From NCBI GenBank assembly GCA_005239435.1, contig SZNP01000004.1, forward strand, positions 620,001 to 684,000: 64,000 nt of DNA, read 5' to 3'. The notes beneath the pieces are model-generated. The model had not been told where the DNA came from and ran no database searches. It was given only the letters and a program-made list of their open reading frames with translations. This DNA is from Halorussus salinisoli. Lineage in GTDB: Archaea; Halobacteriota; Halobacteria; Halobacteriales; Haladaptataceae. Shown one piece after another: positions 1 to 7,816 of the stretch; position 1 is the stretch's first letter; each line of letters starts with the position of its first letter. The position numbers and the translations under genes were made by a program.

Positions 1-329
1 AGACAGAAGGACTCCTCGGCCTGCAAGAATTCGCGTCCATGAAACGGGATGGCGTGGTAATCAATATCGGCCGCGGTCCGGTAATCAACCAAGACGACTT
101 GGTGACGGCGATTCAGAAAGGGAAGATCCGTGGCGCCGCCCTCGACGTTACTGACCCCGAACCACTACCGCTAGACTCCCCGCTCTGGGACCTGTCAGAC
201 GTGATCGTGACGCCCCACATGGCCGGGTCGACACCGCATTACTGGGAGCGCAGCGCGGAAATCTTCGCGACGAACTACGAACGGTACTTGGCTGGCGAAA
301 CTGACGCCTTCGTTAATCGCGTTATCTAG
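1..329 (+). CDS. D-2-hydroxyacid dehydrogenase, C-terminal part (5' end outside window)
   Basis: This is the C-terminal third of an NAD-dependent D-2-hydroxyacid dehydrogenase, which interconverts 2-keto and D-2-hydroxy acids in the cytoplasm. The reading frame is open from base 3, so the ATG at 39 is internal. Visible family residues are the catalytic Arg in NIGRGPV, the Glu in the DVTDPEP segment and the His in TPHMAGS. The N-terminal catalytic part and most of the Rossmann domain lie upstream of the window. It converges tail to tail with the next gene, a second member of the same family, with about 12 bp between stops. Substrate cannot be told from this part. Confidence 0.9.
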   Translation, partial: TEGLLGLQEFASMKRDGVVINIGRGPVINQDDLVTAIQKGKIRGAALDVTDPEPLPLDSPLWDLSDVIVTPHMAGSTPHYWERSAEIFATNYERYLAGETDAFVNRVI

Positions 330-341
330 CGCGGAATCCAG

Positions 342-1358
342 TCAGCGTAACCCCGAGGGTTCGTTCACCGCATTCTGCGGGTTCTCGCCTTCGAGGACTC
401 TCCGGACGTCCCTCGCTGCCGTCCGACGTTTCTCATCGCTTGCCTCGACCGAATACCAGGCGATGTGAGGCGTGAGAATGACGTTCTCCAACTCGCGGAA
501 CTCGCTCTCGAACGTCGGCGATGGCCCGTCGTATCGGTCCGCCGGTTCCTCACGGAACACGTCGAGGGCGGCACCCGCGATATCTCCATTCTGCAATGCC
601 TCCCGGAGATCCGATTCGACGACGAGACCTCCGCGCGCCACATTGACGAAGTACGCATCGGACTTCATGCGTGCAAAAATATCCGCATCAAACGTATCCT
701 GAGTCTCCTCAGTCAACGGAGCGTGGACGGAAACCGTATCGGCTGTTTCGACCACTGCGTCGAACGACCGCTTCTCGACGCCGTGATCCTCCATCTCGTC
801 AGCGTCGACGTACGGGTCAGTTGCGACAACGTCCATGCCGAGCGCCTGTGCCTTTTCAGCGACGAGTCGGGCGATAGTCCCGAATCCAACTAACCCGAGC
901 GTGCGTGTGCCCAGTCGATGAATCGGCATTGACCCGACACCCTTCTCCCATCGACCACGCTTGAGATCTGCGTCGTAGCCGATGAGATTGCGCTCCAGCG
1001 CGAGTACGAGGAGGAGTGCGTGCTCTGAAACTTCCTCCTCGCAGTAGCTCGGAACGTTGACTACGTACGTGCCCTGTTCGGCGGCAGCGTCGAGATCGAT
1101 CTTGTCCACCCCGATTCCACAGCGAGCGATGATGTCGCAGTCGAGGGCGGTGACGACTTCGGCCGTGTAGGGGGCGTTCAATACGCGATCGATGACTGCG
1201 TCGACGCCGTCGAGTTTCTCGATAAGCTCGTTGGTCGACCGGACGTCTACCGGCCGGAACGTCACGTCAAGCCCGTCGAATACGTCTCGCTCGATGCTCA
1301 AATCGAATGCACTGCCTGCGGTAACACCGATAGTCAATCGGTCGGACAACGATGACAT
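342..1358 (-). CDS. D-2-hydroxyacid dehydrogenase (phosphoglycerate dehydrogenase-like)
   Basis: A complete NAD-dependent D-2-hydroxyacid dehydrogenase of about 338 residues, normal for the family. The nucleotide-binding turn is LGLVGFGTIA. The catalytic triad is visible as Arg in VNVARGGLV, Glu in FREEPADR and His in LTPHIAW. An in-frame ATG lies 24 bases further upstream (1382), but a TTTTA element centred about 28 bases before 1358 argues for a leaderless start at 1358. The gene diverges from the ThDP-enzyme gene and probably shares a role in 2-keto/2-hydroxy acid metabolism with it. The exact substrate is unknown; glyoxylate, hydroxypyruvate and other 2-keto acids are all possible. Confidence 0.88.
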   Translation of the reverse strand: MSSLSDRLTIGVTAGSAFDLSIERDVFDGLDVTFRPVDVRSTNELIEKLDGVDAVIDRVLNAPYTAEVVTALDCDIIARCGIGVDKIDLDAAAEQGTYVVNVPSYCEEEVSEHALLLVLALERNLIGYDADLKRGRWEKGVGSMPIHRLGTRTLGLVGFGTIARLVAEKAQALGMDVVATDPYVDADEMEDHGVEKRSFDAVVETADTVSVHAPLTEETQDTFDADIFARMKSDAYFVNVARGGLVVESDLREALQNGDIAGAALDVFREEPADRYDGPSPTFESEFRELENVILTPHIAWYSVEASDEKRRTAARDVRRVLEGENPQNAVNEPSGLR

Positions 1359-1382
1359 AGGAGTGTCTGTGCGGTATGGCAT

Positions 1383-1430
1383 GATAAAACCTAGGACTGC
1401 TGTGATTCGTCACCCCGAAACTATTATACT
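1383..1430. promoter_or_regulatory. Divergent promoter pair
   Basis: Two AT-rich boxes face away from each other in the short gap between divergent genes. ctattatact (1421-1430), preceded by cgaaa, sits about 26 bases before the ATG at 1452. On the minus strand TTTTATC (1383-1389) sits about 28 bases before the start at 1358. Both distances fit leaderless haloarchaeal transcription. Confidence 0.6.
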
Positions 1431-1451
1431 TTGAGGGACAGTGGCGAAACT

Positions 1452-3149
1452 ATGGCGACTCATAGAGAGAGCCGTACCTCGAAACCCGGTGGTGACCACG
1501 TCTACGACGCACTGGTCGATGCTGGCATCGAGCTCCTGGTCGGTCTTCCCGGCACGCAGACACTCCCGCTGGATCGCGTCGTTGCCGAACGCAGCGAGAT
1601 GGAATACGTGATGGCGCGCCACGAAACCTCGATTCCGCATATCGCGTGGGGATACTACGAAGCGAGTGGAAAGCCCGCGGCGACCCTCACAGTTCCAGGC
1701 CCAGGAGACACGAACGCAATGCACGGACTCAAGAACGCCTCCGAGGACTGCGTACCGATAATCCATATTTCGGCGGACATCGATCCAGCGGACCGCGGTA
1801 AGGGGCCAATCCACGAGATCGAGGCTGATACGTACGATAACGTCGTGAAAGCGAACGTCAACGTCGAGACCGAGGCCGAACTCTCGGAGAAGGTCGGGCG
1901 CGCCATCGAATATGCACTGACGCCGCCGTACGGCCCAGTCCGAATCGGAGTACCGAGTAGTCTCCTCGAAGCCACCTTCGAAGCGTCGACAGTGTCGGTC
2001 ACCCCCGAAACAATACACCACGACAACGAAACAGCGTATGCCGACGCGGTCGACGCTCTCACGAACGCAGAGCGGCCGATAATATACGTCGGCGGAGGCG
2101 CACGCCGGTCGTCAGGTGCGGGGAAGCCCATCGAAAACCTCGCCGAGACGCTCGACGCGCCAGTCCTTTCGTCGTACAAGGGGAAGGGCGTGTTTCCCGA
2201 GGATGACCCACGATTCCTCGGGGTCACCGCAAAACATCTTCCGAACAGTGCAAAGCAAGTTCTCGATGCAGCGGATACCGTGCTCGCGCTGGGAACGGAC
2301 TTCGATGGCATTACCACTGCAAACTGGGAGCTTCCGATGGGCGAGATGCTGATTCACGTGAATCTCGACCCGACGGATATTGACGCAGCCTACGACTCAG
2401 ACATCGCCATCGTCGACGACGCTACGCATGCGAGCAAACGCTTGCTGAAGGGCATCCGACGTACTACTGATCGAAGTAACGCATGGAACGGTGCCGAACT
2501 TGCATCCAAGGCCCGCACGGAGTACGTCGACAACCTCGAGGAGCAGGGACTCCTTGCTGATTCGCCTGTGAACACGCCAGGAGCACTCCGAACGATTCGT
2601 GACGCTATTCCCCGAGAATCGATCGTGACGACCGATATCGGCGGCTTCCGACTCTGGTCGAAACAAGTATTCGAGGCGTACAACCAACAGCAGTACATCA
2701 CTGCTGGCTCATGGGCAGGTATGGGGGTCGGCTTACCAGCCGCACTCGGGGCGAAGCTAGCCCATCCGGACGACCCCGTCGTATCGCTTACTGGTGACGG
2801 TGGGCTGATGATGTGCCTAACTGAGCTCCATACCGCAGCTGAGCACGGCCTCAACGTTGTGGTTGTCGTATTCAACAACTGCGACTACGGGGTTATCAGT
2901 AAATCCCCGAAGATCGATCAGTACGCAGACGGTCACCGATTCGAGTGGGGCTCGCCGGACTTTGCATCCATCGCGGAAGGGTTTGGTTGCCAAGGAATCG
3001 ACGTCGATTCCAGGACCAGCCTCCGCAACGCACTCACCGACGCGTTGGACGCAGAGAAGCCGACAGTGATTAACGTCGATATCCCCAGTGACGAGCAATC
3101 CGTGGTCGAAGCAAGCCAGTACTCCTCAGCAATCGAACCACGTCAATAA
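1452..3149 (+). CDS. Thiamine diphosphate-dependent enzyme (acetolactate synthase large-subunit type)
   Basis: A full-length (about 565 aa) ThDP-dependent decarboxylase or ligase of the acetolactate synthase/benzoylformate decarboxylase superfamily. The Glu that activates ThDP is in ARHETS (about residue 58). The C-terminal ThDP/Mg site runs from GDGGLM (about 447) to VVVFNN. A TTG-initiated reading 21 bases upstream is possible, but the TATA box at 1421-1430 places a leaderless start at ATG 1452. It is unlikely to be the biosynthetic ilvB because its neighbours are catabolic: hydroxyacid dehydrogenases, a lyase and an enolase-family dehydratase. Glyoxylate carboligase-like or another 2-keto-acid activity is possible; the substrate is not resolved. 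Confidence 0.88.
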   Translation: MATHRESRTSKPGGDHVYDALVDAGIELLVGLPGTQTLPLDRVVAERSEMEYVMARHETSIPHIAWGYYEASGKPAATLTVPGPGDTNAMHGLKNASEDCVPIIHISADIDPADRGKGPIHEIEADTYDNVVKANVNVETEAELSEKVGRAIEYALTPPYGPVRIGVPSSLLEATFEASTVSVTPETIHHDNETAYADAVDALTNAERPIIYVGGGARRSSGAGKPIENLAETLDAPVLSSYKGKGVFPEDDPRFLGVTAKHLPNSAKQVLDAADTVLALGTDFDGITTANWELPMGEMLIHVNLDPTDIDAAYDSDIAIVDDATHASKRLLKGIRRTTDRSNAWNGAELASKARTEYVDNLEEQGLLADSPVNTPGALRTIRDAIPRESIVTTDIGGFRLWSKQVFEAYNQQQYITAGSWAGMGVGLPAALGAKLAHPDDPVVSLTGDGGLMMCLTELHTAAEHGLNVVVVVFNNCDYGVISKSPKIDQYADGHRFEWGSPDFASIAEGFGCQGIDVDSRTSLRNALTDALDAEKPTVINVDIPSDEQSVVEASQYSSAIEPRQ

Positions 3150-3176
3150 AAACGAGAAGCAGACGGTTTTTCCTCG

Positions 3177-4235
3177 TTATTCCAGTTGGACGTGGTATTG
3201 AGCGCCCAGCGTCTGGAGCGTGTCCCAGACCCCTTCACCGAGTGGGACACCGTCTTCGAGACGTTCCGCTTTGGTTCTTGCTTCCGGTTCGCCCGGCACC
3301 AGCACTTCACCGAAGTCCTCCGCAGTCCGGAGTTCCTTGAGGTCATCGACCATCTGCTGCATTCTGTCGGCGAAGCCACCGAGGCTGGTGAACGACTCTA
3401 CGTCAACGGCGCCAACGAAGTGGCCGAGTTTCTGGGGTGACGAGACGTCGTGGTACATGGTCGGTACGTCGTCACCGAAGACCGTGTCCATCAGGACGCC
3501 ACAGAACGCATCGATGACGAACGCAAGCCCATATCCTTTCGGCCCGGCCATCGGCCGAAGCGCGTGAAACTCGGCAGGGTCGGTCGTCGGGTTCCCTTCC
3601 TCGTCGACCGCCCAATCAGACGGTATATCTTCGCCCTCCTCTTCGGCCAAGATGACGTTCCCCTTTGCGGTGACGCTAGTAGCCATGTCGAGAGTGATCG
3701 GGAAGTCGTCTCCGTTCGGAAGACCGAACGAGATGGGGTTTGTCCCAAAGTAGGGGTCAGCACCGCCAAACGGGGTAACGTTCGGGCCGGCATGCGTCAT
3801 CGCGATGCCGACGTATCCACGCTCCGTCGCATAGTTCGTGTAGTACGATGCCGTTCCGAAGTGGTTGCTATTTCGGACGCCGACAAATGCACTCCCGTTG
3901 TCGGAGGCACGGTCGATCGCCTCCTCCATCGCTCGGAGGGTGGCAACTTGCCCCGGGCCGTCATCCCCATTGACGATGGCAGCACCTGCACCGCCGGACT
4001 GGGAGACAGACGGTTCTGGACTCGCGTTAATTCCACCTTCTTCGAGCCGCTCGACGTAGGGTTCAAGCCGAACGACACCGTGTGTGTCTATTCCTCGGAG
4101 GTTAGCGTCAACCAGCGTGTCTGCCACGATGTCCGCGTGCTCTTCAGACAGGCCTGCTCGTCCGAAGACGTCGGATGCAAATGTACGAAGTCGGTCGGGG
4201 TCAATGCGTACAGCGTGTTCTGTCTGGTTTGCCAT
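3177..4235 (-). CDS. Ldh2/MdhC-type NAD(P)-dependent malate/L-lactate/ureidoglycolate dehydrogenase
   Basis: A complete member (352 aa) of the Ldh2 family, which is unrelated to classical Rossmann malate dehydrogenases and oxidises 2-hydroxy acids or reduces imino acids. The hallmark His residues are visible in GIDTHGVVRL (His52) and NSNHFGTASY (His125). The glycine-rich GGADPYFGTNPISFG cofactor region and the C-terminal GPKGYGLAF helix are also present. It is transcribed with the same polarity as, and 14 bp after, the KdgD-type lyase gene, so the two are likely one operon. In a sugar-acid pathway it could reduce or oxidise a 2-keto/2-hydroxy intermediate; the actual substrate is not evident. 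Confidence 0.9.
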   Translation of the reverse strand: MANQTEHAVRIDPDRLRTFASDVFGRAGLSEEHADIVADTLVDANLRGIDTHGVVRLEPYVERLEEGGINASPEPSVSQSGGAGAAIVNGDDGPGQVATLRAMEEAIDRASDNGSAFVGVRNSNHFGTASYYTNYATERGYVGIAMTHAGPNVTPFGGADPYFGTNPISFGLPNGDDFPITLDMATSVTAKGNVILAEEEGEDIPSDWAVDEEGNPTTDPAEFHALRPMAGPKGYGLAFVIDAFCGVLMDTVFGDDVPTMYHDVSSPQKLGHFVGAVDVESFTSLGGFADRMQQMVDDLKELRTAEDFGEVLVPGEPEARTKAERLEDGVPLGEGVWDTLQTLGAQYHVQLE

Positions 4236-4249
4236 GGACTATCTCACGT

Positions 4250-5194
4250 TCAATCGGCGGTCGCTTCCGGTTCAAGGACGGCTTCCTGAATATCCTCGTA
4301 GTACTGTTCTGCCCGTTCCTTGTCCTCCTCCGAGAGTTCGACGAGTGGTTCCCGGACAGGACCACCGTACCGGCCAGCGAGTTCCATCCCGTACTTCACG
4401 GCCGGGACGTTGTTCGCCGCCGAGAACTCGTTGTTCGGCCCGGTCTCCTCGCGGAGATCCTCATAGGGACGGAGGACTTCACGGACGTGCTTGGCGCGCT
4501 CCCAGTCCTCATCGCGGAGGGCGTCCATCAGCGCGAGCGTCGCTTCGGGAACGAAGTTACCGATACCGGTGGTGAATCCTTCAGCGCCTTCAAGCGCGAA
4601 CGCAGGTGCAAACCGCTCGGCGATGCCGTTCGACCACACGATGTCGCCAGGGACGTTCTCGACGGCGCGCGAGAAGGCCTTGATGTCGTTGACTGCGTAC
4701 TTGACGGCGACGACGTTGTCCTCGGTCGAAAGCTCCGCGATGATGTCCTCCGTAAGCTCGGGACCGCGTTTGTAGAGGACGACACCGCAATCGACGGCTT
4801 CGATGATACGCCGGTAGTATTCGAGGAGTCCGCGTTCGTGCAGGTAGGTGTGGTCGGGATGCATAACCATGATCGCATCGACGCCAGCCTCCTGGTACTG
4901 TTCTGCGAGGGAGATCGCAGTTTTGGTACTCCCTCCAACTCCAGCGACGACCGCGTTATCGTCATCGACGGCTTCGATAGTTGCTTGGACGGTCATCACG
5001 CGCTCCTCGTCGGTTAGCGCGTAGTATTCGCCGGAGTTTCCACAGGGGATAAAGATTTCACCGCCAGCCTCATCGATGGCGCGGGCATTCTGCTTGAGTT
5101 CGTCGTAGAGAACTTCGTCACCGTCCTCGCTGAACGGGGTGATTGTAGTGAACGCTACACCGCGAAGTTTCTCTTTCAGAGCTTCGAAACTCAT
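4250..5194 (-). CDS. DHDPS/NAL-superfamily lyase, probable 5-dehydro-4-deoxyglucarate dehydratase-like
   Basis: A Schiff-base class I TIM-barrel lyase of 314 residues. The pyruvate-type binding loop is CGNSGEYYAL (51-60), the catalytic Tyr is in VVLYKRG (Tyr141) and the Schiff-base Lys is in VVAVKYAV (Lys165). The spacing matches dihydrodipicolinate synthase and KdgD. Its divergent neighbour is a glucarate-dehydratase-like enolase whose product, 5-dehydro-4-deoxyglucarate, is the KdgD substrate, so KdgD activity is the best guess. A 2-keto-3-deoxy-sugar-acid aldolase is the alternative. A TTTAAATA-type box about 30 bases upstream supports the ATG at 5194. Confidence 0.85.
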   Translation of the reverse strand: MSFEALKEKLRGVAFTTITPFSEDGDEVLYDELKQNARAIDEAGGEIFIPCGNSGEYYALTDEERVMTVQATIEAVDDDNAVVAGVGGSTKTAISLAEQYQEAGVDAIMVMHPDHTYLHERGLLEYYRRIIEAVDCGVVLYKRGPELTEDIIAELSTEDNVVAVKYAVNDIKAFSRAVENVPGDIVWSNGIAERFAPAFALEGAEGFTTGIGNFVPEATLALMDALRDEDWERAKHVREVLRPYEDLREETGPNNEFSAANNVPAVKYGMELAGRYGGPVREPLVELSEEDKERAEQYYEDIQEAVLEPEATAD

Positions 5195-5218
5195 GGTGCG
5201 GTATACATCTCACGGGGG

Positions 5219-5303
5219 CTATATTTAAAACTTCCCTCCGTCTGGACGAAGCACCGAAATCGAAATGACCTCGTTCGTCCGATATGTGGTCAAGTTTTAA
5301 ATA
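5219..5303. promoter_or_regulatory. Divergent promoters for the lyase and dehydratase genes
   Basis: A minus-strand TTTTAAATATAG element (5219-5230) lies about 30 bases before the lyase start. A plus-strand TTTTAAATA (5295-5303) lies upstream of the dehydratase. The predicted plus-strand transcript would start near 5325, just before a 14-codon mini-ORF at 5333, so the dehydratase mRNA would not be leaderless. Confidence 0.55.
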
Positions 5304-5332
5304 GTGCGAAGGGTTCCTTGGGATTGCGTGCC

Positions 5333-5377
5333 ATGAGCATCCAGCGACCAGACCCAAGACCAACGCTAAATCCATGA
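5333..5377 (+). CDS. Possible 14-residue leader ORF overlapping the dehydratase start
   Basis: ATG at 5333 opens a 14-codon frame (MSIQRPDPRPTLNP) whose TGA overlaps the ATG of the dehydratase gene in an ATGA tetranucleotide (5374-5377). The TATA element at 5295-5303 predicts a transcript starting only a few bases upstream of this ATG. A ribosome could therefore translate the mini-ORF and re-initiate on the dehydratase. The peptide is rich in Pro and Arg. It may be chance; no homology is claimed. Confidence 0.3.
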   Translation: MSIQRPDPRPTLNP

Positions 5378-6642
5378 GTTCGAACACAGAACCCTCGACA
5401 CCGACACAGGAAAGGCGTATTACCGACGTAGAAGTCATTCCCGTCGCTCACCGCGAACCACCGCTACGAAATTCGTGGGGAGCCCACAGCGAGGTAGCAG
5501 CCCGAACCATCGTCCGGCTAACCACAGCCGATGGAGAAGTCGGAATCGGTGAGACGTACGGAGACGAAAAAGTCATCAACGCGCTCAAACGCGCCTCCTC
5601 CCTCGTTGAGGGGATGAACCCGTACGAACGCAAGCCCCTGGAGTTGCGCCTCCAAGACCCGATGGCCTACGGCGCTCTCGATACCGCGTTACTTGACCTC
5701 ATCGGAAAAACGGTCGGTGAACCCGTCTACAACCTCCTCGGAGGGAAAGTCCGAGACGAGGTCGAATACTCGGGGTACCTCTTCTACAAGTACGGCGACA
5801 GTGATCCCGACTCGGCCGCCATTGCACCCCAAGCAGTGGAGTCAGCCGAGGATATGGTGGAGGAAGCCGGCGAGTTCGTCGACGAACACGGGTTTTCCAC
5901 GCTGAAGTTGAAGGGTGGCGTTCTCGAACCGGAAGAGGAACTCCGGACACTGGAACTGCTCGGTGAGGAATTCGGCCGCGATACCCCGCTCCGTATCGAC
6001 CCGAACGGAACCTGGAGTGTCGAGACTTCATCAAGGATTGCCCGGCGTCTTGAGGAGTCGGACCTCCATATTCAGTTTCTTGAGGATCCGGTGACGACGA
6101 TGAACGCGCACGCGCGACTCAAACGGAACACGTCACTACCGGTGGCGACGAATATGTACGTCGTGGAATTCGACCAGATAGCACCGGCGGTCGAGATGAA
6201 CGCTGTGGACATCATCCTCAGCGATCATCATTACTGGAGCGGGTTGACTGGAAACGTTCGGATGAATGACATCGCCGAGGTGTTTGACCTCGGTGTGGGA
6301 ATGCATTCGAACTCGCACCTCGGCGTGAGTATGGCCGCGATGACGCACGTGGCTGCAGCAATGTCGAACGTCGGGTATGCCTGTGACACCCACTATCCGT
6401 GGATGGCGGAGGATGTCATCGCTGATGGTCCGATCGAGTTCGAGGACGGGGCGATTCCGGTTTCGGATGACCCTGGTCTGGGAGTTAGTCTCGACGAGGC
6501 AAAACTCGAACGGATGAACGAACGGTATCACGAAGCGGACCCCCTCGCGTACTCGGACGTGAGCTCCATGGCTGCCGAGTATGCGGACGCGGAGACGGAG
6601 GTCGGACGTAGCGATTGGCTTCCGAATAAGCCGCGCTGGTAA
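5374..6642 (+). CDS. Enolase-superfamily dehydratase, glucarate dehydratase-like
   Basis: A 422-residue mandelate racemase/enolase superfamily protein. It resembles glucarate dehydratase, which converts D-glucarate or L-idarate to 5-dehydro-4-deoxyglucarate. Visible catalytic elements are the K-x-K base in TLKLKGG (178-180), metal ligands in RIDPNG (Asp209) and FLEDP (Glu237), LSDHHYW (about 283-288), and the second base in MHSNSHLG (His311). The CDTHYPW segment near the C-terminus is also typical of the glucarate group. The divergent KdgD-type lyase would take the product on to 2-oxoglutarate semialdehyde. The next gene is an IclR regulator on the same strand. Galactarate or another aldarate is also possible. 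Confidence 0.87.
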   Translation: MSSNTEPSTPTQERRITDVEVIPVAHREPPLRNSWGAHSEVAARTIVRLTTADGEVGIGETYGDEKVINALKRASSLVEGMNPYERKPLELRLQDPMAYGALDTALLDLIGKTVGEPVYNLLGGKVRDEVEYSGYLFYKYGDSDPDSAAIAPQAVESAEDMVEEAGEFVDEHGFSTLKLKGGVLEPEEELRTLELLGEEFGRDTPLRIDPNGTWSVETSSRIARRLEESDLHIQFLEDPVTTMNAHARLKRNTSLPVATNMYVVEFDQIAPAVEMNAVDIILSDHHYWSGLTGNVRMNDIAEVFDLGVGMHSNSHLGVSMAAMTHVAAAMSNVGYACDTHYPWMAEDVIADGPIEFEDGAIPVSDDPGLGVSLDEAKLERMNERYHEADPLAYSDVSSMAAEYADAETEVGRSDWLPNKPRW

Positions 6643-6683
6643 CGCGGTTCTTTGTTCCCCGTTATCGAACATCACAGATAGTT

Positions 6684-6710
6684 TTTAGTGATCCGTTACC
6701 AATCACCAAA
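6684..6710. promoter_or_regulatory. Inverted repeat at the IclR promoter, candidate autoregulatory operator
   Basis: Arms TTTAGTGAT (6684-6692) and ATCACCAAA (6702-6710) are reverse complements at 8 of 9 positions around a 9-base spacer. The repeat covers the TATA-like ttttta stretch (6682-6687) and ends two bases before the ATG at 6713. A dimer bound here would block the promoter, as expected for an IclR protein regulating itself. Confidence 0.5.
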
Positions 6711-6712
6711 AT

Positions 6713-7483
6713 ATGGGAGCCCCAAACGACGACGGCGGGAAAACGATTAAAGCAACAGACAAGGCGTTCACTATCATCGAATACCTCTCGAAAAGCGGGG
6801 GTGCGGGCGTAACTGAGATCGCGAACAACGTGAACGTCTCAAAGAGCACCGTGCATAACCACCTCAAGACGCTCGAACAGCGTGACTACGTCGTTAACAA
6901 AGGTGACCGCTACGTCCTCGGATACCGATTCCTCACTCTCGGCGGGAAAGCGCGTCTACGCTCTAACCTATACGAGGCTGCGAAACCAGAAATCAACTGG
7001 TTAGTCGAAGAAACTGGAGAAACAGCATGCGTAGCAACCGAAGAATGTGGAAAGCTGGTTTATCTCTACCAAGCACGTGGTGAGCAAGCAGTCACCACGG
7101 ACTCTCATGTCGGAACTCGTGTGCTTCCTCACTGCACTGCCCTAGGAAAAGCAATGCTCGCACACTATCCGGAAGACAAAGTTGAGGAACTTCTCGATCA
7201 TCACGGTCTCCCCGAACACACTCCGAATACCCACACGACCCGCGAGGAACTGTTCAAGGACCTCGAGACCATCCGTGAACGCGGCTATGCGTTCGACGAC
7301 GAGGAACGCATCGAAGGACTTCGATGCGTCGCTGCGCCAATTGTCGTCGGAGACGACGTACACGGGGCCTTGAGCGTGTCTGGACCGGCAAAGCGCCTCG
7401 AAGGCGACTGGTATTCAGAGGAACTCCCCGAGATAGTCCGCCGGGCAATGCGAGTAGTCGAAATCAATCTGAGATACTCCTAG
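6713..7483 (+). CDS. IclR-family transcriptional regulator
   Basis: A 256-residue IclR protein. An N-terminal winged helix-turn-helix (about 20-75; GVTEIANNVNVSKSTVHNHL) is followed by the IclR effector-binding domain, with HCTALGKAMLA and the late GALSVSGP segment. Members usually bind a small carboxylic acid and repress or activate the neighbouring catabolic genes, so control of the glucarate-type block to its left is the natural guess. The TATA-like element about 28 bases before the ATG predicts a leaderless mRNA. A second, divergent IclR protein is encoded near the right end of the window (60350-61120). Confidence 0.92.
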   Translation: MGAPNDDGGKTIKATDKAFTIIEYLSKSGGAGVTEIANNVNVSKSTVHNHLKTLEQRDYVVNKGDRYVLGYRFLTLGGKARLRSNLYEAAKPEINWLVEETGETACVATEECGKLVYLYQARGEQAVTTDSHVGTRVLPHCTALGKAMLAHYPEDKVEELLDHHGLPEHTPNTHTTREELFKDLETIRERGYAFDDEERIEGLRCVAAPIVVGDDVHGALSVSGPAKRLEGDWYSEELPEIVRRAMRVVEINLRYS

Positions 7484-7816
7484 CCTGATGAACACCTCGT
7501 TCACTATCATAGAACAGAAGGGGTTTCTCCCCCACTTCCTGGCGGAAGATTTCATCGGTGAGTAGCAGTACCGCCTCTAGAGCCTAAATCTCGAACCTCT
7601 ACTCCGATTCCGTCACACCTCTTGCTTTTGATCGGCACCTAAAGTCGGTGGTACTTCTCCTATACCTGTACCAAGAAGCGTGTTACAATACTACTTCTGT
7701 AACAAGATGGAATTGGTACCTTTGAGAGCGTCCCTTACCGCAAGGACCCTCTAACGAAGACGAAACAAAAGAAAACACGGGGAACGCACAAGCACGTCAC
7801 AACGACGGCTGAAGCC
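7484..7816. other. Intergenic region with one palindrome
   Basis: No convincing gene is seen between the IclR stop and the SMC-like stop (genes converge). The stretch holds several short pyrimidine-rich tracts and a perfect-arm palindrome at 7681-7704, listed separately. Confidence 0.6.
7681..7704. promoter_or_regulatory. 24-bp palindrome, site A of a five-member set (GTTAC-N12-GTAAC)
   Basis: TGTTACA (7681-7687) and TGTAACA (7698-7704) are perfect reverse complements with a 10-base spacer. The same arms and spacing recur at 10452, 17533, 59842 and 60055. This copy lies beyond the 3' ends of both neighbouring genes, so its role there is unclear. Confidence 0.6.

Noticed and set aside
4175..5017. 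Long open frame antisense to the KdgD-type lyase
   Set aside because: It is a shadow of a well-supported gene on the other strand and has no domain-like pattern.
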